The notes under the pieces were generated by a model. The model made no database searches and was not told the DNA's origin. It worked only from the letters and a program-made list of their open reading frames with translations. A DNA stretch of 64,000 nt from DASRDR01 sp963812945 [NCBI: uncultured Candidatus Rokubacteria bacterium] (GTDB lineage: Bacteria; Methylomirabilota; Methylomirabilia; Rokubacteriales): positions 1,736,001 to 1,800,000 of the forward strand of contig CAWEXD010000008.1 in assembly GCA_963812945.1 (NCBI GenBank), in the 5' to 3' direction. The stretch's first letter is position 1. Every line of letters begins with the position of its first letter. A program made the position numbers and the translations under genes. Shown piece after piece: positions 41,464 through 49,489 of the stretch.

Positions 41464-42585
41464 TCACCCGCGCCCCAGGAGCGAGAGCATCTCCTTGGCC
41501 ACGGTCCTGCCCGCCTCCGGGCGCCGCAGCGTTCGCGCCGTCGCGGAGAGCGCCGCCCGGAGCGCCGGCTCCCCGAGGAGCGCGGCGAGATGGCGCCGGA
41601 GCTCCCGGGGGCTGCGCGCGCGGAGGGCGGCGCCGGCGGAGACCAGGCCCGCTTCGTTGGCCTGCTCCTGACCGGGCAGCGAGCAGTGCAGGAGGAGGGG
41701 TCGCCCCAGCGCGAGCGCTTCCGCGCAGGTCATCGCGCCCGCCTTGGACACCACGAGGTCCGCGGCTCCCATCACGCGCGCCATGTCGTGCAGGCGGCCG
41801 AGCACCCGGAACCGCGGATCGTTGCCGTGCCGCGCACGGAGCCTCGCCTCGAGCCGCGCGTGGTACCCGGAGACCGCGATTGCGACGAACGGCTGGGAGA
41901 GTCCGGCCAGGGCGTCGCAGGCCTCGGCCACCCCTCGCAGGAGGCCGCGCATCCCCGCGGTGACCAGGACCACCGGCACGTCGAGCGGCAGGCCGAGCGC
42001 GTCGCGCAACGCCGGCCGGTCCGGCGGCACGGCGAAGGAGGCATCGACCGGAAGCCCGCTGGCGACGACCCGATCGGGGGGAATCCCCTGAGCGACGACA
42101 CCGGCGCGAACGCCCTCGGTCGGCACGAAGTACCGCTCCAGGCCCGCGTGGATCCACTGGGGATGCGCGGTGAAGTCGGTGAAGACGATCGCGTGCGGGA
42201 CGGCCGTCGCGCCGCGAGCCCGGAGCCACGCCATCGCCCCCGCCGGCGTCGGGTGAAGGTGCACGACCGCGTCGGGACGCTCCCGCTGGAGGTGGCGCAA
42301 GAGGCCCTCCGCCCCGATCCGGCCCATCCCCGCCATCGCCGGCGAGCGGGGGCCGATCCGCGCCGAAAACTCGTACGCCAGTCCCCACAGCCGGGGGGCG
42401 AACCGGAGCACGCCCCAGAACACCCCGAGCGACGCGTGCACGAACGCCCGGGGCAGGAAGCTGGCGAAGTGATCGCGCACCTCGACGTGGGCGCCCTCGT
42501 CCTCGAGCGCCCGGGCCACCGCGAGCGCGGCGCGCGTGTGTCCGGCGCCGTAAGGCGCCGAGAGGATCAGGATCCGCGGGCTCAC
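41464..42585 (-). CDS. GT28/MGDG-synthase-like glycosyltransferase
   Basis: The 373-residue protein has the MGDG-synthase/processive diacylglycerol glycosyltransferase pattern: ILILSAPYGAGHTRAALAVA at the N-terminus and later SKAGAMTCAEALALGRPLLL and PGQEQANEAGLV. It moves a sugar from a nucleotide sugar to a lipid acceptor at the inner membrane. GTG 42585 overlaps the uppS stop. Together with uppS and a deacetylase it suggests synthesis of an envelope glycolipid. Confidence 0.82.
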   Translation of the reverse strand: MSPRILILSAPYGAGHTRAALAVARALEDEGAHVEVRDHFASFLPRAFVHASLGVFWGVLRFAPRLWGLAYEFSARIGPRSPAMAGMGRIGAEGLLRHLQRERPDAVVHLHPTPAGAMAWLRARGATAVPHAIVFTDFTAHPQWIHAGLERYFVPTEGVRAGVVAQGIPPDRVVASGLPVDASFAVPPDRPALRDALGLPLDVPVVLVTAGMRGLLRGVAEACDALAGLSQPFVAIAVSGYHARLEARLRARHGNDPRFRVLGRLHDMARVMGAADLVVSKAGAMTCAEALALGRPLLLHCSLPGQEQANEAGLVSAGAALRARSPRELRRHLAALLGEPALRAALSATARTLRRPEAGRTVAKEMLSLLGRG

Positions 42586-43370
42586 GCCCCGAAACGGCGG
42601 TCGCGCTGCTGGTAACTTCTGATCGCGCGCAGGAAGTCGATCTTGCGAAACTCCGGCCAATGGACGTCGCAGAAGTAGAACTCGCTGTACGCGCTCTGCC
42701 AGAGAAGGAAGCCCGACATCCGCACCTCGCCCGAGGTGCGGATGATCAGGTCGGGATCCGGCAGGTCCGGTGCGTACAGGTAGCGGGAGATCTCCTCCTG
42801 GGTCACGGCGTCGACGATCTCGTCGAGCGTCGCGCCCTGCTTGGCGCGGTCCCGCACGAGGCTCCGCACCGCGTCGGCGATTTCCTGGCGGCCGCCATAC
42901 GCGAGAGCGAACGTGAGCACCGCGTCCGCGTACCCGGCGGTCGCCTGCTCGGCCCGCCGGATCGCCGTGAGCGTGGAATCGGGCAGGAGCTCGAGCTTCC
43001 CGACCGCCCGGACCCTCACCCGGCGACGGTGGACGCGCGGGTCCCCGGCAAGCGCGATGAGCTTGTGCTCGATCACCGACAAGAGACCCTGGAGCTCATC
43101 CGGGGCCCGCCCCAGGTTCTCGGTGGAGCACGCCCAGAGGGTCACCGCCGGGATGCCGAGGTCCACGCACCAGGCCAGGACCTCGTCGAGCTTCGCGGCT
43201 CCGACGCGGTAGGCGTCCACGGGGTCCCACCCCTGGGCGCGCGCCCAGCGCCGGTTCCCATCCAGGATGATGCCCACGTGCTGCGGGGTCGGACGCTGGC
43301 GCACCTCCGCCTCGAGGCGTCGCGCGTAGAGCCGATAGAGGAGCCCGCGCCACCGCGACTCGACACTCAC
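42582..43370 (-). CDS. uppS: Isoprenyl transferase, UppS family (archaeal-like signature)
   Basis: The 262-residue cis-prenyltransferase has HVGIILDGNRRWARAQGW (catalytic Asp), ACSTENLGR, and DPDLIIRTSGEVRMSGFLLW near the C-terminus. It condenses isopentenyl diphosphate units to the polyprenyl carrier of cell-wall synthesis. The signature R-T-S-G-E-V-R and the ending DFLRAIRSYQQRDRRFG resemble archaeal members more than the usual bacterial R-T-G-G-E-Q-R. GTG 43370 start. Confidence 0.88.
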   Translation of the reverse strand: MSVESRWRGLLYRLYARRLEAEVRQRPTPQHVGIILDGNRRWARAQGWDPVDAYRVGAAKLDEVLAWCVDLGIPAVTLWACSTENLGRAPDELQGLLSVIEHKLIALAGDPRVHRRRVRVRAVGKLELLPDSTLTAIRRAEQATAGYADAVLTFALAYGGRQEIADAVRSLVRDRAKQGATLDEIVDAVTQEEISRYLYAPDLPDPDLIIRTSGEVRMSGFLLWQSAYSEFYFCDVHWPEFRKIDFLRAIRSYQQRDRRFGA

Positions 43371-43394
43371 AAGGACACCCCGCGGCCTACGCCG

Positions 43395-43823
43395 TCACTC
43401 CGGCGGACGCCGTGCGACCAGGAGCTTGTACTCCGATTCCTGGACCACGTCGCCGTGCTGGTTCACCATCTCGCGATGCTCGACGACGACGCCGCCGTCC
43501 TTCATGGGTCGCTTCCCTGCCACGCGAACCCGACAGCGGATGGTGTCTCCCACCCGCACCGGCTGGTGGATGTGGAGGTCGAACACCATGAAGGCGAGCA
43601 CCTGAGGCGTCTCCGCGGGAGCCCGAAAGCCCAGTCCCGAGCTCATGATCATGATCAGAAGCTCCGGCACGACGGGCGGCAGGCCAGACTCCCCGGCCGT
43701 GAAGTCCAGCCGGTCCTGTTCGCCGGAGATCGTCGCGTAGCCCACCACGTCGGCCTCGGTGACGGTGCGGCCCGGAGTCTCGAACCCGTCGCCGACCTCG
43801 AGGTCCTCGAAGTAGCGGGGCAT
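43395..43823 (-). CDS. MaoC-fold protein lacking the hydratase Asp/His
   Basis: The 142-residue hot-dog fold has the MaoC pattern: RYFEDLEVGDGFETPGRTVT at the N-terminus, then FDLHIHQPVRVGDTIRCRV. At the position where the second protein has NVLHTDAEY it reads EQDRLDFTAGE, so the catalytic Asp and His of R-hydratases are not evident. It may be the non-catalytic half of a heterodimer with the neighbour, which ends 10 bp upstream. Confidence 0.78.
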   Translation of the reverse strand: MPRYFEDLEVGDGFETPGRTVTEADVVGYATISGEQDRLDFTAGESGLPPVVPELLIMIMSSGLGFRAPAETPQVLAFMVFDLHIHQPVRVGDTIRCRVRVAGKRPMKDGGVVVEHREMVNQHGDVVQESEYKLLVARRPPE

Positions 43824-43832
43824 CGGCCCGCG

Positions 43833-44285
43833 CTACTTCCGGCGCTCGATCATGAGCTCGGTGTCCCCCTCCTGGACGACTTCGCCGCGCTGGTTGAGCA
43901 CGTGGCGCTGGACGGTGACGATCCCCCGGTCGGGCTTGGAGGTTTCCTTCTTGGCCGTGATCTTGAGGCGAACCTTGATCGTGTCGCCGATCTTGATCGG
44001 ACCCTTGAACCGCCAGCGGAGGCCCAGGAAGGCGATCGTCGCGAAGGGTCGCGGCACCGCCCGGGTGCCGAGCCCGGAGGAGACGGAGAGCCCGAGCAGC
44101 CCGTGGGCGATGCGCTCCCCGAAGATGGATGTCTTCATGTACTCGGCGTCGGTGTGGAGGACGTTGTAGTCCCCCGAGAGCCCCGCGAAGGCGACGATGT
44201 CGGCCTCGGTGATGGTCCGCCCCGGCGACACGTACTCGTCGCCGACCTGGATGTCCTCGAAGTACTGGCGATTCGACTCTGACAT
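43833..44285 (-). CDS. MaoC-family (R)-hydratase-like protein
   Basis: The 150-residue protein has the MaoC hydratase pattern: RQYFEDIQVGDEYVSPGRTI, then the catalytic block DYNVLHTDAEYMKTSIFGER with HGLLG following. It would hydrate or dehydrate an acyl-CoA. GGAGGTCGC precedes ATG 44285. It is followed after 9 bp by the second MaoC gene. It diverges from mqnE across a 155-bp gap that holds a plausible mqnE promoter. Confidence 0.85.
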   Translation of the reverse strand: MSESNRQYFEDIQVGDEYVSPGRTITEADIVAFAGLSGDYNVLHTDAEYMKTSIFGERIAHGLLGLSVSSGLGTRAVPRPFATIAFLGLRWRFKGPIKIGDTIKVRLKITAKKETSKPDRGIVTVQRHVLNQRGEVVQEGDTELMIERRK

Positions 44286-44319
44286 GCGACCTCCTCGAAC
44301 GTGGCCGATGGCGCTCGAC

Positions 44320-44348
44320 TTGGCGTGCCGACCGTCCCGCACTATATC
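44320..44348 (+). promoter_or_regulatory. Sigma-70-like promoter of mqnE
   Basis: TTGGCG (44320-44325) and TATATC (44343-44348) are separated by exactly 17 bp, about 90 bp ahead of the mqnE start. A second -10-like TACAAT lies at about 44359. This is the only clear promoter in the mqnE-maoC divergent gap. Confidence 0.5.
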
Positions 44349-44440
44349 ATGGTGGGTGCTACAATCTCACGGACCGGCCGGTCGATTTGTCTCAGCTGGC
44401 GCCGGCCAGCGTTCGGCCATCGCGCGAGGGAGGGTCCCGC

Positions 44441-45541
44441 ATGGGCAGCGTGCTCGAGGACGTTCGTCTCGCGGATCCGAGGCTCGCCCCCGTGTGGGAG
44501 AAGGTCCACGCGGGCGAGCGCCTCGACCTCGCCGACGGTCTCGCCTGTCTCGAGACGAACGACCTTCTCGGCCTCGGCCGCATGGCCGATCACGCGAAGC
44601 GCCGGAAGTCCGGGGACTGCGTCTACTTCGTGATCAACCGGTACGTCAACCCGACGAACCTCTGCGTCCTGTCCTGCTCGTTCTGCGACTTCGCCAAGAA
44701 GCGCGGCGACGCCGGCGCGTTCGAGCACTCGATCGAGGACATCGTGGGGATGATCGAGACCGACGTCCGCGAGGTCCACATCGTGGGCGGACACCACCCG
44801 GACTGGCCCTTCGAGTACTACGAACGCATGATCCAGGCGATCCACGCGGCGCGTCCTGAGGCGCAGATCAAGGCGTTCACCGCGGCCGAGATCGACTACC
44901 TGTGGCGGCGGTGGAAGGTGGAGCCGCGCGAGGCGCTCACGCGGCTCAAGGCCGCCGGCCTCCAGACCATGCCCGGCGGGGGCGCGGAGATCTTCTCGGC
45001 GCGCCTCCAGAAGGCCCTCCGCTTCACGGGCAAGGCCGGCGCCGACCGCTGGCTCGAGATCCACCGGATCGCTCACGGCCTCGGCATCCGCTCCAATGCC
45101 ACGATGCTGTACGGTCACATCGAGACGTACGCCGAGCGCATCGAGCACATGCTCCGCCTGCGGGCGGCCCAGGACGAGACGGGCGGCTTCCTGACATTCA
45201 TTCCGCTCCTCTACCAGGTCGGTGACACCCGGTTGGTGCCCCGGCAGGCATCCGCCGTGGAAGCGCTCCGCGTGGTGGCAACCTCGCGCCTCGTCCTCGA
45301 CAACTTCGCGCACGTCGAGGCGTACTGGGTCATGATGGGCGAGGAGGCGGCCTCGATCGCGCTCCAGTTCGGGGCCGACGACGTGAACGGCACGCTCGTC
45401 GACGAGCGCATCGCCCACGCCGCCCGCGCCGAGAGCCCCGCCGGGCTCGCGCGCGAGCAGATCCTCCGGATGATCAAGGACGCCGGGCGGGTGCCCGTCG
45501 AGCGCGACGCCCTCTACAACGTCCTCAAGGTGTGGAGCTGA
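44441..45541 (+). CDS. mqnE: Aminodeoxyfutalosine synthase
   Basis: The 366-residue radical-SAM enzyme carries the CX3CX2C cluster motif CVLSCSFC at 75-82 and the family glycine-rich block GLQTMPGGGAEIFS. It joins 3-[(1-carboxyvinyl)oxy]benzoate to SAM-derived adenosine in the futalosine route to menaquinone. GAGGGAGGG precedes ATG 44441. Its TGA overlaps the mqnA ATG. Confidence 0.94.
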   Translation: MGSVLEDVRLADPRLAPVWEKVHAGERLDLADGLACLETNDLLGLGRMADHAKRRKSGDCVYFVINRYVNPTNLCVLSCSFCDFAKKRGDAGAFEHSIEDIVGMIETDVREVHIVGGHHPDWPFEYYERMIQAIHAARPEAQIKAFTAAEIDYLWRRWKVEPREALTRLKAAGLQTMPGGGAEIFSARLQKALRFTGKAGADRWLEIHRIAHGLGIRSNATMLYGHIETYAERIEHMLRLRAAQDETGGFLTFIPLLYQVGDTRLVPRQASAVEALRVVATSRLVLDNFAHVEAYWVMMGEEAASIALQFGADDVNGTLVDERIAHAARAESPAGLAREQILRMIKDAGRVPVERDALYNVLKVWS

Positions 45542-46278
45542 TGCTGCGAGTCGGCCGGATCTCGTACCTGAACGTGGAGCCCTTCTTCCACGCCTTCCCG
45601 TGGCCGCTCGCCCTCTCCCTGCCGCCCCGCGCCCTCGGCGAGGCCGTGGCCGAGGGCCGCGTGGACGCCGGCCCGCTCGCGCTCGCCGATTGCCTGCGCC
45701 TGGAGGGAACGGTGGCTCGCCTGCCGTTCGGGATCGTCGGCCCGACGCGGGCCCAGAGCGTGCTCCTGTTCGCCGACCGCCCCATGGGAGAGCTGGGGGG
45801 CCGCCGGATCGCCGTGACCGGCGAGACGTCGACGTCCGTCCGCCTCCTGCGGATCCTGCTGGCGTTCCGCTACGAGGTGCCGGCCCCGATCCTGGTCGGG
45901 CTCGACGAGGCCGCGGACGCCGCGCTTCTGATCGGCGACGAGGCGCTTCGCGCGCGGCATGGAGCCTGGCCCCGCCGGTTCTGCCACGACCTCGGCGAGG
46001 AGTGGACGACATGGACGGGCCAGCCCATGGTGTTCGCGGCCTGGGCCGTCCGGCGCGATGCGCCGGCCCAGGCGCGGCAGGGGCTCGAGACGGCGCTCGC
46101 CGGCGCGCTGGAGGCGGGACTCGCGAGCCTTCCGGCGATCGCGGCGCGCCGTCAGGACGTCGGCCTCTCCGAGACGGAGATCATCGAGTACCTCCGGAGC
46201 TTCACCTACCGGATCGGGCCCGACGAGGAGAAGGCGGCGGCGGAGTACCGGCGCCTCCTGGCACTGCTCGAGGGCTGA
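45541..46278 (+). CDS. mqnA: Chorismate dehydratase
   Basis: The 245-residue protein has the MqnA/D fold and begins RVGRISYLNVEPFFHAFP, the usual MqnA opening, with IAVTGETSTSVRLLRILL in the middle. It removes water from chorismate, the first futalosine step. It is coupled by stop/start overlap to mqnE and lies 31 bp ahead of mqnC. Confidence 0.92.
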   Translation: MLRVGRISYLNVEPFFHAFPWPLALSLPPRALGEAVAEGRVDAGPLALADCLRLEGTVARLPFGIVGPTRAQSVLLFADRPMGELGGRRIAVTGETSTSVRLLRILLAFRYEVPAPILVGLDEAADAALLIGDEALRARHGAWPRRFCHDLGEEWTTWTGQPMVFAAWAVRRDAPAQARQGLETALAGALEAGLASLPAIAARRQDVGLSETEIIEYLRSFTYRIGPDEEKAAAEYRRLLALLEG

Positions 46279-46309
46279 CGGGTCACGACGGACGGCTGAC
46301 GGGAGCGCG

Positions 46310-47383
46310 ATGCTCGAGACGGTCAGCGCCAAGCTCGATGACGGCGCCCGCCTCGCCCGCGAGGAGGGCCGGTGGCTCCTGACCCAGGCCCCGCTGCTCG
46401 AGCTGGGTCAGCTCGCCGATCGGGTGCGCCGCCGCCTCCATCCCGGAGGCGAGGTGACGTTCGCCATCGACACGAACCCCAACTACACGAACGTCTGCGT
46501 CACCGACTGTCAATTCTGCGCCTTCTACCGGAAGCCGGGAGACCCGGAGGCCTACACGCTCACCGTCGACGAGGTCATGGCCAAGATCGGCGGGGCCGTG
46601 GAGCGGGGCGCGACGACCGTCCTCCTCCAGGGCGGGCACAACCCGGCTCTCCCCCTCGACTACTACCTCGACCTCGTCCGGGAGACCCGGCGGCGTTTTC
46701 CGGGCGTGCTCCCCCACTTCTTCACCGCCTCCGAGATCCAGACCATGGCCAGTGTCTCGGCCCTCCCCGTGGGCGATGTCCTCACGCGCCTTCGGGACGC
46801 GGGACAGCGCACGCTGCCCGGCGGGGGGGCCGAGATCCTGTCCGAGCGGGTGCGGCAGCGCATCGCACCGAAGAAGGGCGGGCCGGCCAGCTGGCTCGAG
46901 GTCCACCGGGAAGCGCACCGGCGCGGGCTTCGCTCGACGGCCACGATGATGTACGGCCACGTCGAGGGGCCCGACGACGTCCTGGATCACCTGGACGCCG
47001 TCCGCGCTCTCCAGAGCGAGACGGGCGGCTTCACGGCGTTCATTCCCTGGTCCTTCAAGCCGGGCAACACGCTCCTCGAGAAGTGGATCAAGCACTACGC
47101 CGGGGCGAACGCGTACTGCCGGATGCTGGCCGTGTCGCGGTGCTACCTCGACAACGTCCCTCACGTCCAGGCGTCCTGGTTCTCCGAGGGCAAGCGGGCC
47201 GGCCAGATCGCGCTCCACTTCGGGGCGGACGACTGGGGAGGGACCCTCTTCGAGGAGAACGTCCACAAGGCCGCGGACTACGTCAACAAGATCACGGTCG
47301 ACGAGATCGTGGCCCTCATCCGGGATGCTGGCTTCCGGCCCGTGCAGCGGACCACGCTCTACGAGCGGGTCAGGACGTACTAG
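46310..47383 (+). CDS. mqnC: Cyclic dehypoxanthine futalosine synthase
   Basis: The 357-residue radical-SAM enzyme has the cluster motif CVTDCQFC at 63-70, TTVLLQGGHNP, and RTLPGGGAEILSERV. It cyclises dehypoxanthinyl futalosine. It shares the fold and cysteine motif of MqnE and is its probable paralogue. mqnD follows on the opposite strand; mqnB is not in the window. Confidence 0.94.
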   Translation: MLETVSAKLDDGARLAREEGRWLLTQAPLLELGQLADRVRRRLHPGGEVTFAIDTNPNYTNVCVTDCQFCAFYRKPGDPEAYTLTVDEVMAKIGGAVERGATTVLLQGGHNPALPLDYYLDLVRETRRRFPGVLPHFFTASEIQTMASVSALPVGDVLTRLRDAGQRTLPGGGAEILSERVRQRIAPKKGGPASWLEVHREAHRRGLRSTATMMYGHVEGPDDVLDHLDAVRALQSETGGFTAFIPWSFKPGNTLLEKWIKHYAGANAYCRMLAVSRCYLDNVPHVQASWFSEGKRAGQIALHFGADDWGGTLFEENVHKAADYVNKITVDEIVALIRDAGFRPVQRTTLYERVRTY

Positions 47384-47384
47384 C

Positions 47385-47398
47385 CCGGCCCGGGCCGG
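47385..47398. terminator. GC-rich palindrome between mqnC and mqnD
   Basis: A 14-bp perfect palindrome CCGGCCCGGGCCGG begins just after the mqnC stop, in the 36-bp gap between two convergent genes. It could act as a two-way transcription stop, though no U-tract is present. Confidence 0.35.
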
Positions 47399-47419
47399 CG
47401 GCGTGCGCGCGAGGCGCGC

Positions 47420-48250
47420 CTAGAGCGGATCGAGGGGCGGCATGGCGTCGAGCAGGCGCGCATCGACGGCCTGGCGGTAGAGCGTCTCGAGGGCACGCCG
47501 TCCTTCCTCACCGAGCGTCACCGTGTAGTCGTTGACGTACATGTGGACGAAGCGCGTGCAGATCTCGGCGTCGATGCCCCGTCCATAGCGGAGGGCGTAG
47601 CCGACCGCCTCGTCCGGGTTCGCGTGCGCATACCGGATCGAGGCGCGCAGGGCTTCGGACAGCTCACTCGCCAGCGCCTCGCCGAGATCGCGCCGCGTCA
47701 CGTTGACGCCCAGTGGCAGCGGCAGCCCCGTCCGCTTCATCCATAGCTCCCCAAGGTCGAGCACCTTGCGGAGACCCATCGCGCCGTAGGTGATCTGCCC
47801 TTCGTGAATGAGGAGGCCGGCATCCGCCTGTCCCTCGCTCACGACCCGCGGGATCTGGTCGAACTGGACGACGATCACGGCCGGGTCCCCCAGGGCCAGG
47901 CGGAGAAGCAGGTACGCCGTGGTGCCGTACCCGGGAATGGCGATCACCCGCTCGGGGAGCGCCTCGGGCGAGATGGGCTCCCGGGACACGACGATCGGCC
48001 CGTAGCCCTTCCCCATGGACGCCCCGGGGTCCATCAGCCGATACCGGTCGGCAATGGCCGGATACGTCGCGCACGACACGGCCGTGACCTCGAGCTCGCC
48101 GGTGGCGGCCCGGCGGTTCAGGGACTCGATGTCTTCCAGGACGTGCTCGATGCGGACGCCGGGAATCGCCACCTTGCCGTGGGTGAGCGCGTAGAACATG
48201 AACGCGTCGTCGGCATCCGGGCTGTGACCGATCCGGACCAGCTGGGTCAT
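47420..48250 (-). CDS. mqnD: 1,4-dihydroxy-6-naphthoate synthase
   Basis: The 276-residue protein opens with RIGHSPDADDAFMFYALTHG, the MqnD signature, and has VSCATYPAIADRYRLMDPGASMG in part as CATYPAIAD. Later it has AGLLIHEGQITY, a conserved His of the family. It makes the naphthoate skeleton from cyclic dehypoxanthine futalosine. It is convergent with mqnC, so regulation may differ. Confidence 0.93.
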   Translation of the reverse strand: MTQLVRIGHSPDADDAFMFYALTHGKVAIPGVRIEHVLEDIESLNRRAATGELEVTAVSCATYPAIADRYRLMDPGASMGKGYGPIVVSREPISPEALPERVIAIPGYGTTAYLLLRLALGDPAVIVVQFDQIPRVVSEGQADAGLLIHEGQITYGAMGLRKVLDLGELWMKRTGLPLPLGVNVTRRDLGEALASELSEALRASIRYAHANPDEAVGYALRYGRGIDAEICTRFVHMYVNDYTVTLGEEGRRALETLYRQAVDARLLDAMPPLDPL

Positions 48251-48363
48251 CCGCTCCTCCTGCTGCCGAGCTTTCGGGCCCTTCGCCCGCGAAGGGTATC
48301 ACGCGGCCCGCAGGGGCGCGATCGCCGCGGCGGGGTGCCCGGCCGGCGCGGCCGCCGGCCGGC

Positions 48364-48400
48364 CGTCCACCGAGTTATCCACTTATCCACCGTCATCCAC
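48364..48400. repeat. Cluster of DnaA-box-like TTATCCAC motifs
   Basis: Two TTATCCAC motifs lie head to tail at 48375-48382 and 48383-48390, followed by TCATCCAC at 48393-48400 and preceded by CGTCCAC at 48364-48370. The DnaA box consensus is TTATCCACA; the last base differs in each. No dnaA, dnaN or AT-rich unwinding region is nearby. They lie in the 405-bp noncoding gap 48251-48655, the largest gap in this part of the window. Confidence 0.4.
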
Positions 48401-48562
48401 CGACCGTGATCCGCCGCGCCTGATGCGGGTCTCCGTGACCGTCCGCGCGCCTGACCGCAACAGAACGGCGTGCGCGGAGCCGACATCGCCGATTCATCGA
48501 TGAATGCCCGCCGACGAACGTCCCACCGTCGTGCGAGCGCATGAGCACAGGCGAAACAAACG

Positions 48563-48568
48563 CTTGAC
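48563..48568 (+). promoter_or_regulatory. TTGACA -35 box upstream of the 80-aa gene
   Basis: A perfect TTGACA is about 90 bp before ATG 48656; the hexamer at 17 bp spacing is GATTGT, a weak -10. It is the only good -35 box in the 48251-48655 gap. Otherwise the gap holds the DnaA-like motifs and nothing else I recognise. Confidence 0.3.
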
Positions 48569-48655
48569 ACAAATGAGACGCGCGACGATTGTGTGGGGCA
48601 TTCACTAGACCGTACGCACTCTTCATTCGATCGGCACGAAGGTCCGGAGGCGCGC

Positions 48656-48898
48656 ATGGACGTTCCACGGAAGCCGCTGGCGAAGGTCGAAGGTCGGAAG
48701 AAGCTCAGGGCGAGCGGCCTGGTCATTCAGTGGCGGGGCACGCCCAACCTGGACGACTGGGTGGCCTTCATCGCGAACGGCACACGATCGAGACGGCTGA
48801 TCCTCGCCGATCACACCTCCGAGCGCAGGGTCAAACAGCTCCTGGCTCGCATCGAGCCCATGCCCAAGCGCGAGGTCGAGAAGCTCGCCAAGGGCTGA
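48656..48898 (+). CDS. 80-aa basic protein, unknown
   Basis: The 80-residue protein has 11 Lys and about 12 Arg, with SGLVIQWRGTPNLDDWVAFI in the middle and a helical C-terminus KRVEKLAKG-like tail. GGAGG sits 8 bp before ATG 48656. No family is recognised. It is followed, convergently, by a secreted proline-rich protein. Confidence 0.55.
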   Translation: MDVPRKPLAKVEGRKKLRASGLVIQWRGTPNLDDWVAFIANGTRSRRLILADHTSERRVKQLLARIEPMPKREVEKLAKG

Positions 48899-48916
48899 CG
48901 CCCGGCGCCGATCAGC

Positions 48917-49390
48917 TCACCGCTGGGCGGGGGGGGCGGGCGGCGTCGGCTCCGGGAGCGGCGTCCCCCACTCGACCGTGAGACCGAAGGCCACTCCACC
49001 GCTCGACTCGCGCATGTCGAACGGGACCCGGGGTGCGGTCCATCCGCTCAGGCCAACCCGCACCCCCGACGTCTTGGACGTCCGCACGGTCTTGACGGCC
49101 CCCCTCACGAAGGCGGGCTGGTGGATGCTCCGGGTGCGCTCCGGGTAGAACTCCTGCTCCCGGGCCCCTTGCTGCTCGGGTGGCATGCCCGACTCGAAAC
49201 CGAACTCCGGCGGGGTCGGGGCGGGCTGCGGCGCCACGACACCCACTCCGACTGACGGCGCCCCAGGCGGCGGAGCCGACTCGGCCGGGGCTGTCTGCGC
49301 CAGGACGGGGCCCGCCCCCACGAGAGTGGCGCTGAGTGCCATGACCAGGGACAGGACCGGAAACGCCCGGATTCCATACGCTGCTTCCAT
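48917..49390 (-). CDS. Secreted proline-rich protein, unknown
   Basis: The 157-residue protein has a signal peptide (PVLSLVMALSATLVGAGPVLAQ), then a Pro/Ala-rich stretch (APPPGAPSVGVGVVAPQPAP), and a C-terminal region with beta-strand character ending GLTVEWGTPLPEPTPPAPPAQ. GGAGGGAGGAGCC precedes ATG 49390. Function is unknown; an envelope-spanning or outer-membrane role is possible. Confidence 0.6.
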   Translation of the reverse strand: MEAAYGIRAFPVLSLVMALSATLVGAGPVLAQTAPAESAPPPGAPSVGVGVVAPQPAPTPPEFGFESGMPPEQQGAREQEFYPERTRSIHQPAFVRGAVKTVRTSKTSGVRVGLSGWTAPRVPFDMRESSGGVAFGLTVEWGTPLPEPTPPAPPAQR

Positions 49391-49489
49391 TGGCTCCTCC
49401 CTCCGTAGACCGCGTCCTTATGATGCAATCAAGATGCCGTCGGATGCCCGACGCGGTCAGCCCGGAAAGCCCCGAGATGGTGCAGCGCT

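Noticed and set aside
41419-42615. Plus-strand frame of 398 codons opposite the glycosyltransferase
   Set aside because: Shadow frame; the minus strand encodes an intact GT28-type enzyme.
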